Assembly: GCA_001466705.2 (NCBI GenBank)
Contig: LATX02000013.1
Location: 372,001-436,000 of the forward strand
Length of the DNA: 64,000 nucleotides
Source of the DNA: Moniliophthora roreri
Taxonomy: Eukaryota; Basidiomycota; Agaricomycetes; Agaricales; Marasmiaceae
Direction of reading: 5' to 3'
Shown here: positions 25,258-35,683 of the stretch, one piece after another
Position numbering within the stretch: the stretch's first letter is position 1
How the letters are laid out: every line of letters starts with the position of its first letter
Translations under genes and position numbers: made by a program
Notes under the pieces: generated by a model
The model's database searches: none
What the model was told of the DNA's origin: nothing
What the model saw: only the letters and a program-made list of their open reading frames with translations

Positions 25258-26445
25258 CTATAACTTCGCTTCTGTTCCCGTCAGCCAGATTCCCGTCTTT
25301 ACTCCTGAATGCTGTCTTTTCTCCCACCAATCCAAAATAGTATCCACGATCTCGTCTGACATTCCCGTGAAGTTATGATCACCATTTTCTATCAAATGGA
25401 GGTTATGTGTGCCGGGCGTTCGTGAGCCTAAAGCACGCGAGTAGATAACTGCATCGTACCTAGAATGATACCGTCAGGTAAATGAGGAAACGGGTTAAGT
25501 AGATACGGTCACATACGGAGGAACGGTTTTGTCTTGAAGGCCGTGTATGGTGAGTACATCAGTGTTTTCGGGAAACTTGGTCCATACGAGTGACGAATCA
25601 TAGTTGGCGAACCTTTCGAGGTCCGCGGAATATACCGTATACTTGACTACTTTGCGCGCAACCGTCGGTGTCCAAATGTGGAAGCCCTTTTCGGCAAAGC
25701 CATTCAGCCATTCAGCGGCGAATGGTGCGTCTGACAAACAGATCGATCAAAGGTGCTAACGACGATAAGGCTTCGAAGGTATTACCATAGATTTTCTGTG
25801 ATTATGTTACGAAATATCAATAGACTACACGCGAGCGGGAACGCTGACTTCTCACCCTCATCCGATATCGTGCTGAGGCATTGACAAAACCTGATACAGT
25901 TCTTGCATCTTCCGCGGTGCAAAGCCAGCGAAACGCGACAAGCGAGCCCCGAGAATGGCCCACGATCAAGTCTACTCTGTAGCCTCTTGTCTTGAGATAG
26001 TCGACGACAGCATTCAGATCCTGAATGTCTTCATCCATCCCACCCTGATTCCATTTACCGGGCGTCTCATGATTACCCCTTCAGACTCGAAATTGAGAGC
26101 GGAATGTAGCCGACGGTATATACCACGCACCGAAAGTCGAACCTAAACGAATCCATCGGTAGCCGGAGTGCAAGCCGCTTCAAAAACAAGTAGTCTTTGT
26201 GTCTGGGGGGAAAAACCATGAGGTTTTCGAAACAGTCATTATCACAAGGTCACAAACCCCGCGGACCCATGCAAAATCTGTGACGAGCACTCAGCACCAT
26301 GCGCTAGATACTGTTTTGAATGACATACGAGAGCGATCTTCTTCTCTGGTTCTATTGAATGCCCTTCCTCTAAAATACCGACGATGCGGCAATCCTTCTC
26401 GTTTGGATGAGGAATCTCTAATTTCGTTGATCGACGTTGCGTCAT
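25258..26445 (-). CDS. Alpha/beta hydrolase, putative esterase or peptidase-like hydrolase
   Basis: Seven exons in coding order are 26445-26329, 26277-26258, 26202-26131, 26078-25856, 25795-25786, 25730-25517 and 25459-25258, giving 285 residues. The fold is shown by the oxyanion loop ILHGSAGHKDYL, the strand RFDFRGNHETPG, the nucleophile elbow GHSRG (catalytic Ser), TDVLTIHGLQDKTVPPYDA (catalytic Asp region) and GDHNFTG (catalytic His). All triad positions are present. It matches an uncharacterised fungal serine-hydrolase group with a short lid; the substrate is unknown. Exon 2 is 20 nt and exon 5 is 10 nt (encoding KIY). Both are needed to keep frame and family sequence. No signal peptide, so probably cytosolic. 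Confidence 0.87.
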
Positions 26446-27434
26446 TCTGAAGCTGAAATTTGAGGGGACGTCTAGGGTGTCTATGGACCAAGTAGGAACG
26501 CTGAAGAACAAAATCCGAGTTTAACCGGCATGACGGTGGTGGGACGAAAAGTAACCGGTACTTTTTTCTCACGCAACGTATTCGCGTCTTTCTTCCTCAA
26601 TGTTGTGGACTACTGTGGGTGTCGCTTGCCCTACTACTAGCCTTATTCTCAGTCTCAGGTGCACTATTCTTTGAATCTCAACAAAGTTTCTCTGATTCCC
26701 TTCAACACGCATTGTACCTCGACGTGATGACATGAAACATGATCAAAGCTCTTAATTCGGATGACCCAGTACTAGGCTAGAGGTACGTATACCATCGTTC
26801 CCCGTGGAGAACTTAATGGAACTACGCTCGAACCTATTCTTGTAGCAGGCACCCGGGTAGCTCACCGTTGAGCAACCCCCCCAACGGCTTTCCATTCCTG
26901 CTTTAATCCCTCATGGTTTTACCGGACGAAAGAATCTGCACGACGGCAGAGCACTTACGACATCGAGTCCCATCCGAATACAATCTTTCTAATGTCGGGA
27001 AGCCTTGAGATTTCCCCGGGTGCCCCCCCCCGACTTGGCTGTTCCGTAGGCTCAAGCACTGTCCTACTTTGCAGGTGCTCACGATTCAATTCGAACAATC
27101 TTTGGATGGGCTGCGGTGAGACGGACGTAACAATGAGTGCAAGATAAACCTCAACCAGGTGCCTTGGATCGAGATCAGGATAAGCTTGGACGTGTTGTGA
27201 ATGAACTCGACGTGGAGTGATATGTTACATACAAATGTCGGTTACAACACAAACTAGGTTCTGAAGGGTCGTGCATCGACAGTTGTCTGTATCATTATCG
27301 TTCCAAATGGATGATGGCAACTGCAATTGGCGACGGCTTCCCGTGACGGCTGCCATACAAGAGCGTTACAACAACCCGTCGTGGTTTTTGCGTAATGTAT
27401 GGTTTACGGTGCTCCATCCCGCGTTGTGAAACGG
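26446..27434. other. Intergenic, hydrolase promoter and unassigned DNA
   Basis: No gene seen. There is a C run near 27025-27034. The right edge is the insertion site of the hAT-type element. Confidence 0.45.
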
Positions 27435-27442
27435 AACCTGGC
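27435..27442. repeat. Left 8-bp target site duplication (AACCTGGC)
   Basis: The sequence is identical to 28021-28028 on the other side of the element. Confidence 0.8.
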
Positions 27443-28020
27443 TAGTGACGTTGCGGGCTGGGCTCAGGCCCTGATACCCAGCCTGACCAAGGCCAGGGCT
27501 CATGGTACCCGACCCAGCCCTACGGAGGGCTTTGCAGGCTCGGGGTCACATCTCAGAAAGCCCAGGCTTGTCAGTATATGTGCTGCCCATGAAGAAGTGC
27601 AAGATTCTTGGCACTAACCATTGCTATGACATCTGAGATCCGAGAGTTTGCCTTGGAAGATGTAGTGCATGTCAAAAAGTGATCTGTGGATAAGACCTGT
27701 TTTGGAAGGTTCCCATCCATAGGTACTTTCTTTCGCCATTCGGTTGCTCGCGCAATGCCTTCGACGTGTAGGAAACCTATTCAAATGATTGGTAATGCTG
27801 CAACTTCACTGCTTATACAAGTTCAATGGTGTATATTGCATTTTTAAAGGATCTCGTTCATGCATCCTGAGCCAATCAAACCACCTAACATGCAAGTTGA
27901 TTTCTGGTTAGCAAGCCCGGGCTCAGCTCGAGCCCTGCCTGAGGCTTGGGCTTTACAAGGCTTGGGGCTCGAACAAGCCCAAGCCTTCTGAAGCCCGGCC
28001 CGCAACATCACTAATTTCTA
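27443..28020. mobile_element. Non-autonomous hAT-type element (MITE), 578 bp
   Basis: The left end reads TAGTGACGTTGCGGGC. The right end, read on the opposite strand, is TAGAAATTAGTGATGTTGCG continuing GGC. The termini are therefore inverted repeats, with a 7-bp difference (AAATTAG) that fits slippage between two TAG triplets. The element is flanked by a perfect 8-bp direct repeat, AACCTGGC. Eight-bp target duplications and TAG-starting inverted ends are established hallmarks of hAT transposons. The subterminal 100 bp on each side are packed with GGGC/GCCC words, as hAT transposase sites often are. No transposase is encoded, so it needs a helper elsewhere in the genome. Confidence 0.82.
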
Positions 28021-28028
28021 AACCTGGC
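28021..28028. repeat. Right 8-bp target site duplication (AACCTGGC)
   Basis: It starts directly after the terminal CTA of the element and exactly matches the left copy, showing recent insertion or good preservation. Confidence 0.8.
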
Positions 28029-28469
28029 AAGGCGAGTGAATGGAGGAACGAACTTGGAAGAATGCCAGCCTGATGCCAGCAGGCCAGCCGCTAAGACAAA
28101 CGCAGGACAAACGTCGAGCTCTGACGGCACGATCCGGCTCTGGTGAGCACGGACATCCGCCTCGGACGTCATTGTATCGAGCGGAGCGTAGAATAGTTAC
28201 CGCAGCCTAGACCTGCAGATCTGATATCAGAAAGAGATTCCGTGTTCTACCAACTTTTACCTGCGCGACCAGCTCTTATTTAACCTCAGGTGCGGCAGTG
28301 GAGTTGTACGCGTGACCACGCGACCGTTGGGAGCGTGTCGTGCGGGAGCATGACCTACTCCCAGAAGTTAGAACCCATGACGACGACGGCTCTCCGCGGG
28401 CTCTCCTTTCAACTCCCGCGATAAGGAGTCGGAAGTGTTCCAGCGAATTCTACTCTCTCGAGCCTTGCC

Positions 28470-30465
28470 ATGATGAAGGCCGTATTTTTGCTCGGGATCC
28501 TCTGCAGTTTGGGACTAGTTTCCGGGACATCTCGAAGCAGCAAATGCGTCGCTCAGTTTGACGAAGAAGATATTTCATACGGTTTCGACACGCAGGTTCC
28601 TCTCGGGAGTGGCCATGCACAAGAGCCCACATTGCCTTTAGAAGTGGTGCCTTTGATCGTTTCTGGACCATACATTAACCGGGTTGATCTAGTCTTCTTC
28701 TCGGATGGGTGTGAGTGGCAATCGTACTTTTTTCTAGCTACCGGTTACTCAACTTGGTCTTTAGACCTATTAGAAGAGAGGGACAAGTTCCTAGCCGATG
28801 CTCGATACCTTGCAGAAGATATCTCAGGAAACCAAACCTTCAACACCGTGAAGCCTCTGCTGAACTTCTGGGCCGCTTTTACTCCCAGTGAAGAGGTGCG
28901 CACCACATCTCTGCCAGCACTATTCAGTTGAAGTCATTGGCGTTTCAGAGTGGCGTCGGTGTAGGCGGCAAGGCAAAGAAGTAATTTATGCACTTTTCAG
29001 CAAACTCAAATAACTGAAATATATGATCAGAACACCATTCGGCTTGTATCGTGATGGAACGGAGCTGAGAGGGGTTTATACCGCGTACCCAGAAGTGGCA
29101 GATGCTGCCTGTGAATCGTTATACGAGCAGTGCGATTTTCCTATTCTGCTCGGTGTGTTTGGTCCTATTCTCGACATGGGATTAATAAATTGCTGACTAC
29201 CACCAGGGAATGATCCTCTCTACGGTGGTATGTATTGTAACCCAGAGCCGAAGCCAAACTCCTTACCTTGATATCATCCAGGTTTGGGCGGTAAACCAAC
29301 GTACGTTTATATTGTCCATTTTCTTCATACAATCGTCTCACTCTCAAAACAGAATCATCACATCCTCTGTCTTGAATGGACCCCAGATCCTTCGGCACGA
29401 ACTAGGTCATTCGATCATACCTGTAGGGGAAGAATACGATGGGGGCTACGCGTATTTTGGAGTAAACGCGTATCACAATCTCAGCGAAGCAATACCTTGG
29501 GCTCCTTTCCTCAGCAAACCGGAAGATCACAAGACAGAGCCTCGTGTCGAGCGTTCCGTGATGCCATTGCAGAACTATGCATGGACCATGTTGAACACCA
29601 GCTCACCGTGGTCAACAACCTTTCAATCCTCTGGGATGTATGCAAGGCATCTCGTTCGAATGTCGCTTTCTGGTTTGCCCGAGAAAACCGACCTTAAAAT
29701 TGAATTGGATGGCGAGGATTTGAAATGGGAGCCGAAAGTCGGACTTGGAGTCGATAGGTGGCATTACGACTTCCATCATGACGTCCCGTTGAGTGCTGGA
29801 GAGCACGAGGTGGTTTTCACGCTTCTGAACAAGGACAGAGAGGGCATTGCACAGATGTGTAGCATTGAGATTCTGGAGTTTGGCGACGAAGATGAGTACG
29901 TCAGTCGTTCACCATCGTCACAAGCATACTTATCGTATTCCAGGTTCATCTCCACTCCAGGCCACTACGGAGTGTACCCAACGTAAGGCAGTCCCTAGTT
30001 CTATCTACATTTGCTCACCTTTGTCTTAGATATTCTGAGAAGAATGAAACCTCATACCGTCCGACCAACGAAGATTGTCTCATGCGGATCGTCACCACTC
30101 CCAACTTTTGTAAAGTGTGTCTTGAAGGGCTTTGGCACGCTCTACTCCAACGTCTGACGCTCATCGATAACGTGTCCATTCGCTGTCAAGGAGAGAAAAC
30201 GTCTTTGGAAGCTGACCTCGTTCCGCTCGCACAGTTTCGTGAGGGAGGTGTTCTGGAGGGGGAAACATACACCATTACATGGTCCAAAGATGGGCACGTG
30301 CTGGATTTCACGAACAAAACGAGTGCTATAATTGCACCAGAAGATGCGTTGGGTAAATACCTCCTGGAAGTAGAGCTTACAACTCCCGAAGTAAAGGTGG
30401 ATCGCGAAGGTCATTTGAAGAGTCGGTTGGAATTTGAAGTTTCACAGACATGTAAAGGACGCTAG
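28470..30465 (+). CDS. Secreted M64 (IgA-peptidase family) metallopeptidase, copy 1
   Basis: This is a zinc endopeptidase of MEROPS family M64. The start at 28470 (MMKAVFLLGILCSLGLVSG) gives a signal peptide. PLIVSGPYINRVDLVFFSDGY then leads into EERDKFLADA and FWAAFTPSEE. NDPLYGG, LGGKP and TIITSSVLNGPQ join across introns (one exon is 22 nt) to the zinc site HELGHSIIPVGEEYDG, with both histidines and the catalytic Glu. The second half contains ERSVMPLQNYAW and a beta-rich C-terminal part ending KGR. At least eight exons are needed and no inactivating change was seen. The paralog at 35684-37430 is similar along its whole length. Its role is probably extracellular protein degradation, an inference. 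Confidence 0.85.
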
Positions 30466-30722
30466 GTAGTCGCGAATCTCTGTATTGTATCACGTCTTTG
30501 GACAACGTAGTGCTTGTACTACTTTGTTCGTAATTACTGTCGTATCTTCACTGCAGATTTTCGAGTCTCGACTTCAACAGTCAACTTACGTAATCGCAAC
30601 GGTGGGACCGACCAATGCCCACTTTCCAAGTTCCCGCTACTTTCCAAGCATTAACTTGGCTGAGTGCATACCAGCAAACGCCTCTCGTCCTCTACAGAGC
30701 GCAATCTCACACTCTGAATAGA

Positions 30723-31902
30723 CATGGCAACGAATTCCCGACAGTTGCGCCACGACACTCCTTTTGAATTGGTGGACCGCATTTTGGACAGTCTCAGAAT
30801 CCCTGGGTGCGTGTTCATTGGTGACACGTACTTGGATCCCTCTTATTCGCCGATATCTCTTCTATAGGGTGGGTTTACACCTGCATAACTCAGTTGGTCC
30901 AGGCCAGAAACGTCCGTACCGCACGCGCGGCCGGGTGGCAGAATTTATGGAACTATGCTCAAACCGTCTTTCACCTAATCAGGCAACAGGATCCAGATTT
31001 TGGAGATCAAAGGTGGAGCTAGCGGTCAGATCCTCGCATCGGACATAGTTCACCTTCCTCCACTGGCTATGCAGCCCCCCATTCCTCAATCAACATAACC
31101 CTTTCTGGTGACGAGCGTGCCCGCACGATGGTGGAGCATATACTCTGGAACGGCTCGCATCCAAAGTACAGCAATATCTACCCCATCGGAATCTGGCCAT
31201 TGTTGACTAAACTGTTAAAGTTCACCATCCTCCGACGAGCCAAGACGTTCACACCGGCATGAACCTGTATGCCCTTCACAAAGTTATTGCACGAGTTGAT
31301 GACCACGTTCGACTGTCTTGAGACCTTGGTCCCTGATTCAGTCGAGTCCGCTCCCCCTTCCAACGAGCCTCTCAATACGAAATGATCAACTTTCTGGCTC
31401 AATCAATTCTTGGTTAGTACTAGTCAGTGCCTCTGGATCACTCAAGCGGTGCACGGTACACTTTTGCTCGTACTGGTAGCGCAGCCTTGCATTCGAGCAA
31501 CTTGTCGCGGCGGCAAGATTCCGTTGGGTTTCCAAAGGTGATCTCGTTCACATCGAACGGTATTTGGAGGGTTTATCCAAGTCGGATAGCCGTCTAAAGG
31601 ATGCCTCGGCTAAAAGCAAGGTAACGGGTTTGGTCATACGAGTCGATGCCCGATGTCAGCTTGCCCAGTGGGATAATATGAGGTCGCGGACAGCACTACT
31701 TGATGAAATAGCGGGAAACTACTCACTCTTCGGGTCACTGGAGGTCACTGTAGAATTGTTTGTTAGATTCACGGAGACAGATTTTACCGAGAAGGTCAAG
31801 GAAGTCGAACAAGTTGCACCTTTACTCGACGAGGAGTTCTACGTATCATACTCTCGGTATGTAACCACGCTTCAGAGGGCTGGCACCGGTTTGCATATAT
31901 GA
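30723..31902 (+). pseudogene. F-box gene remnant
   Basis: The start MATNSRQLRHDTPFELVDRI leads to an F-box (PFELVDRILDSLR). The reading frame then shifts: SLGACSLVTRTWIPLIRRYL continues in another frame, and the first frame stops soon after. Downstream, 31564-31902 encodes LKDASAKSKVTGLVIRVDA and KEVEQVAPLL. These match in order the C-terminal part of the intact F-box gene at 17772-19139 (LKDPSVASKITGLILEVGG, KELEQLAPC). Several frame changes lie between. It is therefore a decayed, distant paralog. Confidence 0.72.
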
Positions 31903-32672
31903 GGGTGTACATATAGAGCACATATCAAAAACTTCAATACAGAATGCTACGACGACTACCACTAAAAGGAATTCGATTGTACTACATATGCAATGCCTAA
32001 CCCGTAGCACTTTTACTCCTTGGCATTCAACATTCAGTGACTGCTGAACATTGCTTTATGAATGAACCCAAGCACAAGAGCAAGCCACGGGTACCAATCG
32101 CATACGAGGAGTACCGCATATAAAAAACTGGAATGACGGTAGGAATACAGTGGCGGGTAAGGTACCGAAAGCGAGGGAATATGGTAAAAAGAATTCAAGG
32201 AGTGTTCCGAGAGAGGTTATGCAGAGAAGTTTTGCAGCTCAAAGCTTGAAAAGACGAAGCTAAACGAACAAGTAAAAACAATAGTGCAGGTAAGACAGCA
32301 TAATGTAGTATCTTTCGAAAATCAGACTGAAAGAGCGTCGTCAGCATTGCTTTGAGTGGTATGATAGATTGGTAGGAGGTACTAATGTACGAGACGTGAT
32401 TGTAATTGTGAAAAAGGGATGTGACATGCAGCGCAGAGATGAGGAATGGTTGACGGTAGAGGGGAAAGCAATACATGTACATGAAGATAATCCAGATGAT
32501 GAATGATAGAAGAGAGATGTTCAAAAGAAGACCAGAGAGAGAGAGAGGCCAGAGGAATACCATAATGGAAGAATGAACCAAAAGATGCTTGCATGATTAC
32601 GCAACGTGCAAGGACATGAGAGGACATGAGATAGACAAGTCGATCAGAATGTCCCGACCATAACATCGCCAG
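31903..32672. other. Intergenic between the F-box remnant and the CaaX gene
   Basis: No gene assigned. Minus-strand hydrophobic open frames at 32195-32666 look like 3' untranslated sequence of the CaaX gene. They lack a start context or family match. Confidence 0.4.
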
Positions 32673-34994
32673 TCACATAATAACACACTTGCAACATCCA
32701 CCGCCTTCATCCTTATCTTCCAGCTCTGGATATTGCTGTGGCTTTTGCTGCGGCTTTGTCTCTATTTCAGTATCTGCTGTCGGTTGTGTCGGCACGCCAT
32801 TGGGTACCCGAGGAGCATAGTAAGAGAATGGTTCGGGAGAAGGCGGAAATTGCGGGCGATGCGGTATACGCGTCTCATCATAAGGATTCGTGGGTATTGG
32901 CTGTACTTGCTGTTGCGAATTGGTATATGAATGTGACTGGGTCTCTTCCCCCCTGACCTCTTGTCGACCGAATTCATCCATGGGAATATCTTCGTCATTC
33001 CGGGGCGGCCGGTATTTGGAATGGTCATATCCAAATGTTCCTGGGGCCTGCGAACAAGCATGTTAGACTTGCAAAGGGAGGAGAGGCGGAATTGATATAA
33101 AAGCCACGTACTGGTGCAGCTGTTGTATTTACTTCCTTCTTCACCTTGGGACTTCCATCTGCCTCCTCAAAATGTCCGGCCAATCCTTTCTTCCGTGCAA
33201 CAGCTGGTAACACAACCTTGAGATAATATATGAGTCGTGCTGGTGCCGAATTACGAGCCATCAACTCACCTCATCCCAATTTCCTTGCCTTGGCACAGGT
33301 TCTGTCCACGTTGGTATTGCGTGGGCCATATCCGATTCATCTCCGGGGGAAGGATAGCTAGCCACGCTCTTCTTCCTCGCTTCCTCCTCTTCCTTCTTCT
33401 TCGCAGCCAGCTTCGCCTGCGTGGCCTTGGTGGCATTCATTCTTGACTTCTTATTTGATGTCGAAGCGACACCCGGTGATGCTCCTCGCTTCCCGTTTGA
33501 TGTCGGTGTACCATTCGGTGAGGTAGAGGTTGACCGCAGTTGAGCTTGCTGTTTAGTCCGTGTGTTTGATGGGGTTGAGACAGATGAAGAGGGTAAGGAA
33601 GGCGGTTCACTCATTCCTCGTTGAAACTGAGGCGGTGTAGGTGTAGTAGTGCGAGGACCAGGTATCCTAGAAGGAGCATTTTGGTTCCTCGAGGACGGCC
33701 GTGAGTAGTTGGCCGGAGTAGGTGTAGTTCGACCGTCATAATTCGAACTTGGTAGTGGAGCGGAAGATGTCGATATATTCACGTCCATGGTATCATCTTC
33801 ATCTCTATCCTGGTAATCAGACATGCTCCCTGTATCCGACGACATTTCTCCCTCTACATCTGTCAAAGGATTTTCATCCAATACACGGCTAGCTTGTTCT
33901 GCCTTCTCCTCATCCATATAGAAGCTCGTCCGGTCAACGGCAAGACTGCCTGCTCGTTTTCTCCGTCTCCTGTCGATGGCATCGGTAATTGCATTGCGGG
34001 ACGCCGGTGTGTTCGCCTTCATGCTGTGGCCATAATTCGCGATATCCATCATTTCTTGCCGCTTGCCTACCCTCAATTCGCCTACACCGCCATTTCTAGA
34101 CACGTCGCCACGATACCAATGTTCAAAAGGACGCTCTTCTGACTCTATTGATGGTCGTGGAGGGCTGTCGTAGAGACTTTCATCTGATGGATTCATGGCG
34201 GTCGATGATTTGAATGGGGGTTGTTCATTTAAGAGGCCAGACCGCTGTTTGCTGACAACGGATATCGTCGATTGCGATTGTGATGCAACCTCGCGAACTT
34301 TCCACAGATCGGAAGCTTGGTACATCTCTGTACCGGGTGTTTGAGCAGGAGGGTATGGAGAAGGGTATGGACTGGTACTGCGACCATTGAGAGATGGCGT
34401 ATAGTTATTACTCGAAAGACTGGCCGTACGGTTTCTGGCAGGCTGGGGTATTCGCGATGGTTTGATGTTGGTATTGGGTGAGAGAGGTCGTGATGATGAA
34501 TTTGATATGGAATATGTATCGCTGGATCCTGCAGCCCCGTTCGCTTTGGAATAACCACCGTTCATCCTAGCATTCACAGGGTCCTGCTTATAAGGCTGTG
34601 ACTGCGTTCTAGTGCGAGAAGGTGGCCTGATAGCTGATGATGAACTCGCTCCATTGACGCGTGTGGAGTTGACGCTGCGGTCAGAATCTTGCCGCGACTG
34701 TTGTGCTGGACGACTGGAAAAGCTAGTATGAAAGGGTTGACTTGTATTATAGCTTGAGCTTCCAACTGTCCGTTCACGGTAGGTTTCGCTGGGTGAATCT
34801 TCGACCGACGACATTGAAATTGCTGAGAGTCGACGAGCTATCGTCCTGCTCTCGCTCTCCAGTCCTAGCTTCCTCATTAGCATAAAGTAATGCTGCAAGT
34901 TTCATCGATGCATACTTTTCCGCAACGCTGGCACCACTTCTTCGTCCCAAGATGGCCCTGGCCCTGGTATTGTCGCAGTCTGCGTGAGAGCCAT
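32673..34994 (-). CDS. Conserved Ser-rich protein with C-terminal CaaX prenylation motif
   Basis: Exons in coding order are 34994-34916, 34864-33270, 33216-33112 and 33047-32673, giving 717 residues. The N-terminus (PSWDEEVVPALRKRLESES, then RTIARRLSAIS) looks like a conserved helix. A long disordered Ser/Thr/Pro/Asn region follows. Around residues 270-370 a conserved patch has FEHWYRGDVSRNGGVGELRVGK, cut here only for length, and RNAITDAIDRRRRKRAGSL. A charged Lys/Glu helix with ATKATQAKLAAKKKEEEE is next. The C-terminal exon has GTFGYDHSKYRPP and ends GGGCCKCVIM. CVIM is a CaaX box (Cys-aliphatic-aliphatic-Met, farnesyl type), preceded by two more cysteines that could be palmitoylated. A membrane-tethered regulatory or polarity role is inferred; no enzymatic domain is seen. 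Confidence 0.83.
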
Positions 34995-35683
34995 TATGTC
35001 TACCCCAACGAGAGAAGCTGCACAGCAAACTGAAGATAGATGCTGCTACTCGTTCTGGGAGACCGTCAAGGTAGAAAATAAAGAGAAAAGGGTAAAAGAA
35101 TGGCGGTAGAATGGAGCAAATTGGACGTAACAATCGAGGCGAAGTCCCGTGAGAAGCTGTTTACTTCTCATGATCACACAGGCGCTGGCTCCTCAGGCAA
35201 ACAGGTACGTCTACGATAGGTTCCATGAAAAGTCCAAGTTTTGGCCGAGCTCTGGCTCCTTTTGACGCACAGTGGAACTTCCTTGTTCACGGAAATTGCA
35301 CAATGACACAGTTTGCAAAGGATCACCAGCATGGTCATGAAGTCCCAGTTACACCGAAATGGCTACGGTCCGGAGGGCAATCAACGGCAAGTTAAACGCC
35401 TTGAAGGATGTTCTTGAGGTCAGTATACCTACTTGAGACAGATAATCAAGCTCATAGGGTTTCCAGGATAAGGCAATGCAAGGCATTTGTGTCATGGCTC
35501 ATGGAACTTGAGCTCATGCGCCATGCCCGCATGATATAGATGTTTCGCGGCTCTGTATTCTCTCCTGCTTCTTATCATCAAAGAGGGCTATCCCGATATA
35601 AAACGGCCCCTGAATACCTCATGGAACCGATGGCAGAAACTCTTTAAAACCAAACATGCTCAGCCTTACTCTTGGTCACAAGG
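34995..35683. other. Shared divergent promoter region, CaaX gene and M64 copy 2
   Basis: About 690 bp without coding sequence between two divergently transcribed genes. A TATA box for the M64 gene is annotated separately. An out-of-frame ATG at 35655 opens a short upstream frame before the M64 start at 35684, which may lower translation. Confidence 0.5.
35597..35603 (+). promoter_or_regulatory. TATA box of M64 copy 2
   Basis: TATAAAA is 81 bp upstream of the ATG at 35684. Confidence 0.55.
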
